From DUML01 sp050949905 (GTDB lineage: Bacteria; Bacillota; Desulfitobacteriia; Desulfitobacteriales; Syntrophobotulaceae), in contig JBMNGP010000006.1 in the NCBI GenBank assembly GCA_050949905.1, positions 1 through 64,000 of the forward strand: 64,000 nucleotides of DNA, in the 5' to 3' direction. Below the pieces are notes generated by a model that had not been told where the DNA came from, searched no databases, and saw only the letters and a list, made by a program, of their open reading frames with translations. The translations under genes and the position numbers were made by a program. Shown in pieces: positions 16,313-24,520 of this stretch (position 1 is the first letter of the stretch; each line of letters begins with the position of its first letter).

Positions 16313-17134
16313 TTAATTCCAAAACCCCTTCTCAATAAGAACAATTAATACCGTCAAAAAAGCAAAACTCAATAAGGCGATACCTTCTTTTTTAGAAAAG
16401 GCAAATTGATAAGAACCTAACTGCTCGGCACTGATGCTCTTAACCATATTCTCAATATTGTCAAGCTCTCGCAAAGAATTAACCAGTAAAGAGACGATAA
16501 CTTTGGATATGCCCTGAAAATTGATTCGAAAGATCCCTGCCTTGGAACCAAAGGAGCGGGCACTTTTCAAAACGGCTTCTTTTATTTGCGATCCCTTGTC
16601 CTGAAGCTCAATGACAATACACAGGACAATTTTTAGATAATCTTTAATCGGCACACCAATTAAACTTAAAGGCGAGAGTAACTTGTCTAATAGTCCCATT
16701 ATTGTTTTCAGCTGTGTGGTATAAAAGAAAAGCATGCTTACATACCAGACTATTAATAAACATATTAATCTTAAGATAAGTTGGGATGTATCCTGATTAA
16801 AGAGCAGGAGTGAATTATCCGTCCGGGAATGCAGGAAGCTTTGGACTGCAATTCCGAACAAGCAAGGTATTAAAACCATTATACAATAAGAAGTAATACT
16901 AATTATTAGTATTTTTAATTTAATTCTTAAAATCACTGTTATGATTAATAAATAGATTGACAGAACAATAAAACTCCAATAGTTCTGAAAAAAGAAAGGC
17001 AGAGCTGCGAGGCCGACAGCAAGTATAAACTTTAGAAAGCCGTCTAAATCAGTCGGCTGCTCTTTTAAGGGCAATTTATCGTTTAAGGCCTTATTTTCTG
17101 AAAATTCAAAGTCATAAGATGTATTATTCATCAT
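16313..17134 (-). CDS. Energy-coupling factor transporter T component (EcfT/CbiQ-like)
   Basis: The 273-residue protein has about five or six membrane segments and, in the cytoplasmic part, KSARSFGSKAG. This resembles the charged A-R-x-x-G coupling motif of EcfT/CbiQ proteins. T components link the ATPases and the substrate-binding subunit of ECF transporters. No EcfA ATPase gene is nearby; the Gx-type protein at 5979-6497 could be a partner. It is the first gene of the inferred electron-transfer operon and precedes the sensor-kinase gene by 35 bases. Assignment rests on topology, motif and context. Confidence 0.65.
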   Translation of the reverse strand: MMNNTSYDFEFSENKALNDKLPLKEQPTDLDGFLKFILAVGLAALPFFFQNYWSFIVLSIYLLIITVILRIKLKILIISITSYCIMVLIPCLFGIAVQSFLHSRTDNSLLLFNQDTSQLILRLICLLIVWYVSMLFFYTTQLKTIMGLLDKLLSPLSLIGVPIKDYLKIVLCIVIELQDKGSQIKEAVLKSARSFGSKAGIFRINFQGISKVIVSLLVNSLRELDNIENMVKSISAEQLGSYQFAFSKKEGIALLSFAFLTVLIVLIEKGFWN

Positions 17135-17299
17135 TATTATCCTTTGTTTATTATAATCTTAAATCTTACGCAGTATTTTTAAATTATTATTTAACAAATA
17201 CAATATTTCTGCCAGATTCGTTCATGCTGCCATTATACAAAATATACTGGCCTATTAAAACTAAAAAATTAAGTTTTTAGAATGGATAATTCAACCTAA

Positions 17300-17329
17300 T
17301 AATAAAACCAACAGGAAAACTGTTGGTTT
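17300..17329 (-). terminator. Intrinsic terminator after the TRAP operon
   Basis: Minus-strand stem AAACCAACAG/CTGTTGGTTT, 10 bp with a 5-base loop, followed by a T-rich tail. It lies 31 bases past the large permease stop and separates the TRAP operon from the ECF T gene. Confidence 0.8.
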
Positions 17330-17359
17330 GTGGTATTGCAAGCTTTATTGTTCGAGTAT

Positions 17360-18673
17360 TCAATACCCTGTAAGCAAATGCGGTAAAAAGGTAGCTATAC
17401 CAGGAAAGAACATGAGCAGGATAATACATATAATAATTGCCCCCAAAAAAGGCCAGATTCCTCTAAAAATAACCTCTAAAGGAATGTCCGGCATGATTCC
17501 TTTAATGACATAAACATTCATGCCGACCGGAGGGGTAATAACCCCCATTCCAACCACCAGAACCACGATCACACCGAACCAGATGGGGTCATACCCCAAG
17601 GTGTCAACTGCTACGGGGTAAAATATCGGTGTTGTTAATAGTACTAAAGCTAAGGCATCAATAAAACAGCCCAAAATCAAGTAAATCAATAAGATTAGCG
17701 CCATAACGGCAAAGGGCGGCAGGGCTAGAGACCCAGCCCAAGTGGCCAGTTCAAAGGGTACTCTGCTAATAGCCATAAAGCGGCCAAAAATCACAGCTCC
17801 GGCAATCATCAGCATGATCATGGCCGTAGTCCTGGTGGTATCAACCAGAGATTTTTTTATCTTTCTCCAATCCAAGCGCTTTTGCAAGAGGCTGACCAGT
17901 AATACGCCGCACGCCCCTACAGCCCCAGCCTCAGTCGGAGTAAACCAACCGGCAAAAAGGCCGCCCACTGACAAAAGAAAAACCAGCAGTGCCTCTCCGA
18001 GTCCACCCCCTAAAGAGCGAACCCTTTCCTGCCAATCCGACTTAATACCTGTGGGTCCCTTACTGGGATCGCGTACTGTAAGGAAGCAAATTACACTCAT
18101 ATAAAGAAACATTAAAATAATCCCAGGAAGTATACCGGCCAAAAACAGGCTGCCAATAGATTGTTCTGTAGCCATCCCATAGAGTATAAAAATAACACTC
18201 GGAGGAATCAATACTCCCAGGACACCTCCGGCAGCAATACTGGCTGTGGATAGCGATTGGTCATAATTATATTTATTCATTTCCGGAAGAGCAATTGCCG
18301 CCATGGTAGCCGCAGTAGCGGTATTAGATCCGCAAAGTGCCCCGAAAACCGCACAGGCAGCTTGGGTGGCAATAGCCAGTCCTCCTGGCAGATGGCCAAC
18401 AAAATTATAGGCTAGAACATATAAATTAGTTCCGATTCCGGAATAAAAGGCTAAAAAACCCATCCAGACAAACATAGCGATAACACTAAGAGAAAAAGAC
18501 GCAAATGTATTATAGATTTCCTTCGCCACCATATCTAAAGCCGCCGGAATTGAGGTTAGACTGCTGAAGCCCACAAAACCTACGAGAGCCATGGCATAAG
18601 CAATTGGCATTCTTAATAACAACAAACCAAAGAAAAATGCAATCCCAATTAATCCAATTAGTATACTACTCAT
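17360..18673 (-). CDS. dctM: TRAP transporter large permease (DctM-like)
   Basis: The 437-residue protein with 12 or more membrane segments matches DctM in length and in motifs such as RMPIAYAMALVGF near the start, GALCGSNTATAATMAAIALPEM (scaffold region), GVLGVLIPPSVIFILYG and GVITPPVGMNVYVIKGI near the end. It forms the ion-driven channel of a tripartite periplasmic-type transporter. The start overlaps the small-permease stop by four bases (ATGA). A terminator follows. The substrate is unknown, but organic acids are common for DctPQM systems. Confidence 0.95.
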   Translation of the reverse strand: MSSILIGLIGIAFFFGLLLLRMPIAYAMALVGFVGFSSLTSIPAALDMVAKEIYNTFASFSLSVIAMFVWMGFLAFYSGIGTNLYVLAYNFVGHLPGGLAIATQAACAVFGALCGSNTATAATMAAIALPEMNKYNYDQSLSTASIAAGGVLGVLIPPSVIFILYGMATEQSIGSLFLAGILPGIILMFLYMSVICFLTVRDPSKGPTGIKSDWQERVRSLGGGLGEALLVFLLSVGGLFAGWFTPTEAGAVGACGVLLVSLLQKRLDWRKIKKSLVDTTRTTAMIMLMIAGAVIFGRFMAISRVPFELATWAGSLALPPFAVMALILLIYLILGCFIDALALVLLTTPIFYPVAVDTLGYDPIWFGVIVVLVVGMGVITPPVGMNVYVIKGIMPDIPLEVIFRGIWPFLGAIIICIILLMFFPGIATFLPHLLTGY

Positions 18674-19221
18674 CTTTCTACCCTCTTAAGGTTATTGACA
18701 GCTCGCAAACTGCTATAATGCTTTTTACTAATAATCCCTTCCAGGACATTCCAGACTGAATTCAACAATTGTACCATTAACACCAGGCACAACCCTCCCA
18801 CCCCGGCTGCCACTAAATAAATAAAGGGATAAACCGGTATTTCGGCCGACGGAGATACCAAACCTTTAAGTTTCATGGCCTGAGCAAAGCGAACTAAATA
18901 CCAGGAAGCCGCCATCCAAAATCCCAGGGACAGGGCATTGACTAAAACAGCTAAAAGTGCCTGAGCTTTGGACGGAATACGTTCCATAAGAAAAGTAACT
19001 GCAATATGGCCATTTTGCCAGGCGCATTGCGCCAGGGCAAAAGCTACCGCGATTGCTGTTAGAAATCCGGTAAGTTCATTGGCGCCGATTATCGGGCTAT
19101 TAAAAACTGTTCTTAACACTATATTAGTAACAATTAGCAACATTACGGAAATGAGGCATAACCCTGCTAAACTATCCAAACTACCGCATATTTTTCTTAA
19201 CCATTGCCAATTTGCTTTCAT
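18670..19221 (-). CDS. dctQ: TRAP transporter small permease (DctQ-like)
   Basis: The 183-residue protein has four predicted membrane segments with the family features IVLRTVFNSPIIGANELTGF and ALAQCAWQNGHIAVTFLMERIP. It anchors the large permease. The gene lies between the dctP- and dctM-like genes and overlaps the latter by four bases. The C-terminal tail (about residue 165 on) is charged and cytoplasmic. Confidence 0.92.
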   Translation of the reverse strand: MKANWQWLRKICGSLDSLAGLCLISVMLLIVTNIVLRTVFNSPIIGANELTGFLTAIAVAFALAQCAWQNGHIAVTFLMERIPSKAQALLAVLVNALSLGFWMAASWYLVRFAQAMKLKGLVSPSAEIPVYPFIYLVAAGVGGLCLVLMVQLLNSVWNVLEGIISKKHYSSLRAVNNLKRVER

Positions 19222-19242
19222 ATACCTTCCTCCCTTGATATA

Positions 19243-20328
19243 TTATTGAAATTCTTTATTATAATTTTCAGCGAGTTTTTTCACCATTCCCAGGATTTCT
19301 TGGCCAGGATAGCCTTTTTCATTCATTTGAGCAACATAATTGTCTTGAATAGGTTTTACTTGGCTGATCCATTTTGCCTGTTCTTCCGGAGAAAGGTTTA
19401 TTACTGTCATTCCCTTTTCATCTACGGCATACTTTAGTGCTGATTCATTTTGGCTGTCCCATAACTCTATCGCGACTTCTGCAAAATATTTTTCACTTAT
19501 CCTTTCAATTGCTTCTTGATCTTGGGAATCTAAAGAATTCCACTGATTGATATTCATTGATACAAAGAATAAGGTGTTATACAGGAAAGGAGTTAAAGTG
19601 AGATAGTCTGTTACCTCGGCTTGCTTCCACCCTTGAAGAACCTCAATAGGCCCAAGATTACCTTGGACAACTCCTTTGGCCAAGGATTCATACGCTTCGG
19701 ATTGAGCCATAGCTACCGGAACAGCGCCCAAAGCCTCCAGGGTTTTGGCACTAAGACCTGTAGCCCTGATTTGTAACCCCTGAAGATCATTAAGTGTTCG
19801 TACTGGAAGCTTAGTATATAAATCGCCAGGACCTGTAGTGAAAACCATCAGTAGCTTAGAATCTTGCACTTCCTTGGGGTTCAGTTCTTTAATTCCTTCC
19901 CAGGCTGTTTTGCTGGCAGCTTGGGAATTGGCATATACAATGCCCGGAAGCTCAAAAACTTCTAATACCGGGAAGCTGCCCCTCGTATAAGAAAAGCAGG
20001 AAAGCCCCAAATCAGCAATGCCGCTGACAACTCCGTCATAAATTCCATCAGCCTGCAGGAGTGTCTGACTCGGATAGCTGGTGATAATTACCCGGCCTTC
20101 AGTTGCTTCGGCAATTTCTTTGCTCCAGGGTTGAATCAATTCTGTTTCAGCCGGGTGATTCGCCGGGAAAAAGTGCGCCAACTTTAGTTCCGTTTTCCCT
20201 AGGTTAGGGTCTGATGCCGTTGGTCCGCATCCTGAAAATATTAAACATAGCAAACTAAGAATAACCAAAGAAACAAAATACTTCCCTCCAAACAGTTTTG
20301 CCGAGTTTGCAACAATTCCCTTTCGCAT
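19243..20328 (-). CDS. dctP: TRAP transporter substrate-binding lipoprotein (DctP-like)
   Basis: The 361-residue protein has a lipoprotein signal (LLCLIFSGCG, Cys about residue 34). The DctP fold follows: LKLAHFFPANHPAE at the start, GLQIRATG carrying the Arg that usually binds a carboxylate, and PIEVLQGWKQAEVTDYLTL. It captures the substrate outside the membrane for the DctQ/DctM pair. A GGGGGAG site precedes the ATG. The conserved Arg suggests a carboxylate ligand, by family knowledge. It is 21 bases upstream of dctQ. Confidence 0.93.
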   Translation of the reverse strand: MRKGIVANSAKLFGGKYFVSLVILSLLCLIFSGCGPTASDPNLGKTELKLAHFFPANHPAETELIQPWSKEIAEATEGRVIITSYPSQTLLQADGIYDGVVSGIADLGLSCFSYTRGSFPVLEVFELPGIVYANSQAASKTAWEGIKELNPKEVQDSKLLMVFTTGPGDLYTKLPVRTLNDLQGLQIRATGLSAKTLEALGAVPVAMAQSEAYESLAKGVVQGNLGPIEVLQGWKQAEVTDYLTLTPFLYNTLFFVSMNINQWNSLDSQDQEAIERISEKYFAEVAIELWDSQNESALKYAVDEKGMTVINLSPEEQAKWISQVKPIQDNYVAQMNEKGYPGQEILGMVKKLAENYNKEFQ

Positions 20329-20352
20329 TATTTCTCCCCCTTTTATTTTGAC

Positions 20353-20379
20353 AATAAAAAAAACTCCCAGATAGGAGTT
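20353..20379 (-). terminator. Terminator-like hairpin in the dctP leader
   Basis: Minus-strand hairpin AACTCC/GGAGTT with a 6-base loop followed by eight T. No minus-strand gene lies closely upstream, so it may be a leader attenuator or the end of a short transcript. The rest of 20380-20709 holds no gene that I can support; an 82-codon plus-strand frame there has no ribosome site. Confidence 0.55.
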
Positions 20380-20709
20380 ATAACTGTATAATACCCAAAA
20401 ATCCGTAAGCGGATGCCACGGATAGCAGGGATATACTGCACACTATTCCTACCATCTAACCGTTCTACATATGAAGAAAGCCAAACTACCTTTAACTACT
20501 ATCCTACCTCAACTTCTAACAAGCTCCATATAACTGTTCACACTAAGCACTTACATCATCTTATGCCGGAATTAACTAATATAGTACCACAGCCCGCTTT
20601 AAAATACCAGAAAAATTTGATCACAAATATAAAAATGGGACAAAAAGGTAGCAGCTTTTAAAGATTAACATATTATAGATTACCATAATTTGTAAATGGA
20701 GGTAAATCT

Positions 20710-21870
20710 ATGATATTTCAAAAGTTTAAGATCAATAAAGAAAATAGGCTATCAATTTATCAAGAAATTCCTTTGTATAATGATTATAAGCCGAAATTCT
20801 TCCTGCGTAGATTTAGGCCTGAAGAAAGTTTTGCAGAATCGGGCGTTGATAAAACCGATTTTAAAGAGCTATTGCCGGAAGAAACGAAGCCGGAAGAAGT
20901 GAAGCCTGAAGAATCAAGAATCGAGAAAATAAGGCCGGCAGAGCCTAGCCAGGAAAATAAAAGTCTTAAAAAAAATAAAAAGCTCCCAAAGGGAACAGGT
21001 GATGAGGAATTAGACAAAATAATAGCGCTAGCAGGTTATGCTTATGACCCAACCCAAGATATTTTTTACTCGACAATGAACCCCTGGCAGAGAAATGTTG
21101 GTTATTGCCGGCTGTATGACGAAGCTGCAGCACCTTTAGGAATGATAATGGATTGTGAACCGGTCTATTTCGAATATGATAACAGAGAATGGATGATATC
21201 CTTTTGGAAAGGCCAGTATGATATGGTTACAGGCGGCGAAATCGGTATTTATACGAATGGAAAATGTTTAAATATTCCCGGTTTCTTTCGCGGTAATTTT
21301 TATCAAGCAGTAAGTGATAATGAACTCCTCCAAATGTCTTATACCTTAAAGAAAAACGGTCAAGTGCTCTTTAACAGAGAGGATAAACACTGGTGGCTCA
21401 CAGGCTTTAAACTGGGCGAATTTTCCGAGCCCTCAGAATTAACCATGGATATTAGGCTTACTTTTGATAATCTAGCAATGCGTGATGCCTTCTTAAAAGG
21501 ATTAAGAAAGGCTGGTTATAAGGACAAGAAATTTACAGTAGACGGAAAAACTGTAAGTTTCACTTTTGCCAAACCTCATACTCGACAGCCATTTACTAGG
21601 ACAAAAGAAACCGATAAAATTATTCAGAAAAAGAATAAACTTTTATGTGAGCTGTATCAGGAAATAACAGCTGCGAGGACAACTGCCCCAGAAAAAATAA
21701 AAATTCTCAAAAAACAAGCCCCTGATTTATATGAAAAAGTATTAAAAATTGGCAAAGATAAAAAGACTTATGAAGTATTCTACGTAATAATCATGATTTT
21801 TAAATTTGCCCTAACCTTCTTTATTACTAATAAAGAATCCTGCCAAGCACTTCCTTTTAAGATCAATTAA
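20710..21870 (+). CDS. DUF4474 domain-containing protein
   Basis: The 386-residue protein has a charged, Glu/Pro-rich linker (about residues 45-90, several PEE/KPEE repeats). A conserved DUF4474-like domain follows (about 100-300; AGYAYDPTQDIFYS, WQRNVGYCRLYDEAAAPLGM, CEPVYFEY, FWKGQYDMVTGGEIGIY). A hydrophobic segment lies near the C-terminus (about 355-372). The biochemical role of this family is not known to me. GGAGG is 9 bases before the ATG. It is a single-gene unit with its own terminator. The C-terminal segment may anchor it in the membrane. Confidence 0.75.
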   Translation: MIFQKFKINKENRLSIYQEIPLYNDYKPKFFLRRFRPEESFAESGVDKTDFKELLPEETKPEEVKPEESRIEKIRPAEPSQENKSLKKNKKLPKGTGDEELDKIIALAGYAYDPTQDIFYSTMNPWQRNVGYCRLYDEAAAPLGMIMDCEPVYFEYDNREWMISFWKGQYDMVTGGEIGIYTNGKCLNIPGFFRGNFYQAVSDNELLQMSYTLKKNGQVLFNREDKHWWLTGFKLGEFSEPSELTMDIRLTFDNLAMRDAFLKGLRKAGYKDKKFTVDGKTVSFTFAKPHTRQPFTRTKETDKIIQKKNKLLCELYQEITAARTTAPEKIKILKKQAPDLYEKVLKIGKDKKTYEVFYVIIMIFKFALTFFITNKESCQALPFKIN

Positions 21871-21888
21871 TAAAATTTCTGATCACAA

Positions 21889-21946
21889 CAGACTGTGCCT
21901 AAAAGATTTAAACAGCAAACAATCGGTACAGTCTGATTTTATTTTT
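21889..21946 (+). terminator. Terminator after the DUF4474 gene
   Basis: CAGACTGT pairs with ACAGTCTG across a long loop and is followed by ATTTTATTTTT, immediately downstream of the stop codon at 21870. Confidence 0.6.
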
Positions 21947-21964
21947 GAGGAAAATATTACGTTT

Positions 21965-23080
21965 TTAGTTTGGAATAAATAGGCCATAATTCTGACAGTT
22001 TTTAAAGAATTGCTCTTTATACCGTTTAACCGCTAAATAAAAACGATACCAATGAGAATCTAAGAAGTCTGACGCTAATTCAGTCCAAGCTATCTCCCTA
22101 CTATTAAACAGTTGAGGGTTGTAATTAACGAAAGCTTCTTTAAGCCATTTATTATTTTGATAAATAATATATTCCAGATCATCTTTAGAAAAAAGGCCCA
22201 GGGTAATTAGAGTTGATATCCAATTTATTTCTCTAATCCTATCCGTATTTTCAAAAAATAAGGTTTCAAATAATTGATCAAATTCCTTAAACTCTAGTTC
22301 TGGATCACAATACTCTTCATTGATTTCCAAAAAAGTATCCAAATATTTTTTAATTTTGGAAAAAGAACGTTGAAATCTTTCTTTGTTATCTATCTCGGTT
22401 AACCTGTAGGAGCAAATGAATTCATCACTACGGTCATATTCGTATGACCATACTAAATAGGGTATGTCGGGAAAATCCAAAGCCAACCCATGTCCATAAG
22501 CGGGTACGACATTATCAAATACTTCATCGTACTTATCCTTACTGAGCAATTTAAAATAATATAAGATTCTGTCCCTTAATCCCAGGTATAATTCACTTTT
22601 CACTTTGCAATTGTTGATATCATTTACTTTACTTAATAATCCGCTAAAACCTTGATGGGAAAAGGTATCGGCGTAGGCATGCAGTACTATTCCCAGCATA
22701 ATCAAGTCCTGAGCTTGCACCACATCATTGAGCATATCAACAATGATCGGCGATTCTTCCATACAGCGCATTTTTTTGGTAAAACCTTCACCTTTACAGC
22801 CAGGGACAAAATGAAAAGCACTTGTGTTATTAATCATAGATTCATAGTTAAAAGTACTGATACGAAAATAGGAATGAGCGGTAGCCATATTAAAAAAAGC
22901 CGGACGGCCGTTAATAATATCAAATTCAATATCATCATTGGGATTAGCAATATACATTAAGTTTATTTTGGCATCATCCACATATTGAGATGCATAAGCA
23001 ACTAAATGGGCATATTCTTTTTTAAAACCACAAGCCCGGCAAAAGGCTAAGAGGGCATAATAATGAGAATCTCTTTTCAA
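21965..23080 (-). CDS. DUF6765-like protein (predicted metal-binding, zinc phospholipase C-like helical fold)
   Basis: The 371-residue protein begins MKRDSHYYALLAFCRACGF and contains VAYASQYVDDAK and IVLHAYADTFSHQGF. The ordered His/Asp pattern (H-YYA, QYVDD, HAYADTFSHQ) is typical of DUF6765, whose members resemble zinc-dependent phospholipase C/S1 nucleases in metal-ligand spacing. No signal peptide is seen, so it is probably cytoplasmic. The activity is not established. It stands alone and faces the DUF4474 gene tail to tail. Confidence 0.6.
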   Translation of the reverse strand: MKRDSHYYALLAFCRACGFKKEYAHLVAYASQYVDDAKINLMYIANPNDDIEFDIINGRPAFFNMATAHSYFRISTFNYESMINNTSAFHFVPGCKGEGFTKKMRCMEESPIIVDMLNDVVQAQDLIMLGIVLHAYADTFSHQGFSGLLSKVNDINNCKVKSELYLGLRDRILYYFKLLSKDKYDEVFDNVVPAYGHGLALDFPDIPYLVWSYEYDRSDEFICSYRLTEIDNKERFQRSFSKIKKYLDTFLEINEEYCDPELEFKEFDQLFETLFFENTDRIREINWISTLITLGLFSKDDLEYIIYQNNKWLKEAFVNYNPQLFNSREIAWTELASDFLDSHWYRFYLAVKRYKEQFFKNCQNYGLFIPN

Positions 23081-23171
23081 AATCCTACCTCCAAATTAGT
23101 TTTTAAGTTATGGAGATATTCATTACACACTACACTATTCGCCATGCCAGAAAAATGTGATATCCCAGAAA

Positions 23172-23205
23172 GAAAAAAGGCGGCTGCCCTTAGCCAACCG
23201 CCTGC
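23172..23205 (-). terminator. Intrinsic terminator after the MerR-family gene
   Basis: Minus-strand GGCGG...CCGCC hairpin followed by a run of six T, starting 13 bases after the stop codon. Confidence 0.8.
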
Positions 23206-23217
23206 ATTGCTGTTAAA

Positions 23218-23982
23218 TTATTTTTTCATTCCGGTATAAATAAGAATAGCATCTCTTAGAAAAGCGGCCGTACCAGGTTGCTTTTCATCATAGTATGCTG
23301 TAAACCTTGGGTCATCAACATACATTTGGCCAAGGCCGGCATGAGCTTCTTTACTATAGCTTTCCCAGTAATAACACAGCCACTGACGATGGAGATCAAC
23401 AGCCTGTTGAGCCAACTCACCGGCAGGATCCCCTGTTTGAAAAGCAGCATTTAATGTCTCTTTAATCTTCTCGGCAAGTTTTGTAACCTCTTCATATTGT
23501 TCCTGGGTCATATTTTGAACCTTCTGATTTGATTTGTTAACGGCATCTTCGCCATACTTTTCCCGAATTTCCTGGCCGTATTTTCTCTCGTTTTCCTCAA
23601 TTAACTTCTGTTTAAAACCTGCGAATTTTTCTTTATCCATCATAGTAATTCTCCCTTCTGTTTCCGCTATTGTTTTTTCCACATTAGCAATTAATAATTC
23701 CAATTGCTGCTTGCGATTAAGGAGTTTTTCACGGTGCTCTCTGAGAGCTTTTACCCTGTCAAAAGAGGGAGAAGTGACTATACCTTTAATCCTCTCTAAA
23801 CATACTCCCAACTCTCTATAAAATAATATTTGTTGGAGTTGATCTACTTCAGCCTGGCCATAAACCCGGTACCCTGAAGAATTGAACCTTGCCGGCTTAA
23901 GAAGTCCAATTTCATCATAGTAACGTAGGGTTCTGGGGCTAATTCCAGCAATTTGGCTAAGCTTTTGCACCGTGTATTCCAT
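23218..23982 (-). CDS. MerR-family regulator with TipAS ligand domain (TipAL-like)
   Basis: The 254-residue protein has an N-terminal MerR winged helix (YTVQKLSQIAGISPRTLRYYDEIGLLKPAR, then GYRVYG), a long dimerisation helix (about 75-115) and a C-terminal TipAS domain (about 120-250). The latter has the family pattern QEQYEEV, GDPAGELAQQAVDLHRQWL and MYVDDPRFTAYYDE. TipAL-type regulators bind thiopeptides or other hydrophobic drugs and activate promoters with long spacers. GGAGGTGAG precedes the ATG. The gene's own promoter has the 19-bp spacer typical of MerR control, so autoregulation is likely. Confidence 0.9.
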   Translation of the reverse strand: MEYTVQKLSQIAGISPRTLRYYDEIGLLKPARFNSSGYRVYGQAEVDQLQQILFYRELGVCLERIKGIVTSPSFDRVKALREHREKLLNRKQQLELLIANVEKTIAETEGRITMMDKEKFAGFKQKLIEENERKYGQEIREKYGEDAVNKSNQKVQNMTQEQYEEVTKLAEKIKETLNAAFQTGDPAGELAQQAVDLHRQWLCYYWESYSKEAHAGLGQMYVDDPRFTAYYDEKQPGTAAFLRDAILIYTGMKK

Positions 23983-24004
23983 GTACTCACCTCCGTCCTG
24001 AATT

Positions 24005-24035
24005 ATTATAAACCTTAACGTAACGTCAATGTAAA
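24005..24035 (-). promoter_or_regulatory. MerR-type promoter with 19-bp spacer
   Basis: Minus strand: TTTACA, then exactly 19 bp containing an inverted repeat (TTGACG/CGTTAA around TTA), then TATAAT. The overlong spacer with a centred operator is the hallmark of MerR-activated promoters. It sits about 25 bases before the TipAL-like start. Confidence 0.75.
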
Positions 24036-24118
24036 GAGTTTTATAAGTGTTATTTTAAAAATTTGTAAAAAGTAAACCCCTTGCTTTGGCGCAAGAGGTA
24101 ATTTCTTAAAATATATGA

Positions 24119-24386
24119 TCCCGCAAAGTCCTCCTGGAACACTGGGTCTAGAAAACTAACGAGAGTCACCTTCTTTATTCACTTAAGACACGTAACTAGC
24201 TTTTTAAGCCTTATACACCTTTCTCCAGAATCATGTAAACATACTTGAATGGTGTAAACGGAAACGCATTTTAATGATAGTATTCGGAAACTGAAACCCG
24301 TAAACTCAAACCTTTAGAAACTAATTGACTTGATACTCAGAAGCCTTGGTCAACTGTCAACTAATTGTTGGAGGAGCTTTGCGGGA
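24119..24386. repeat. Gene-free stretch bounded by a 10-bp inverted repeat
   Basis: TCCCGCAAAG (24119-24128, followed by TCCTCC) and CTTTGCGGGA (24377-24386, preceded by GGAGGAG) form a nearly 17-bp inverted repeat around 250 bases without coding potential. It may be a small non-autonomous element or a long-range RNA fold. Nothing else was recognised in 24040-24457. Confidence 0.35.
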
Positions 24387-24457
24387 AACTTATCCAAAGT
24401 AAACCGAAATTATTTTGATATGTTATATCTTTAGCCTTAGAACTTTACAATTTAAGT

Positions 24458-24520
24458 TTATAATCATAGTTTTAGAAAGTCAAGGTCAAAAGCCGCTAAA
24501 ACCTCTGCCAATTTTAACCT
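24458..24520 (+). repeat. 63-bp direct repeat, left copy, flanking the IS1634-type element
   Basis: Identical to 26526-26588. The two copies abut the element ends exactly, so they are read as an unusually long target duplication. Confidence 0.85.

Noticed and set aside
20630..20655. GGGACAAAAAGG upstream of the DUF4474 gene as a third regulator box
   Set aside because: A single box without the second copy or the AATATTAAA stretch, so it does not match the paired operator.
20413..20661. 82-codon plus-strand frame upstream of the DUF4474 gene
   Set aside because: It has no ribosome site, an unusual Ser/Thr/Tyr-rich composition, and lies in a leader region; treated as chance.
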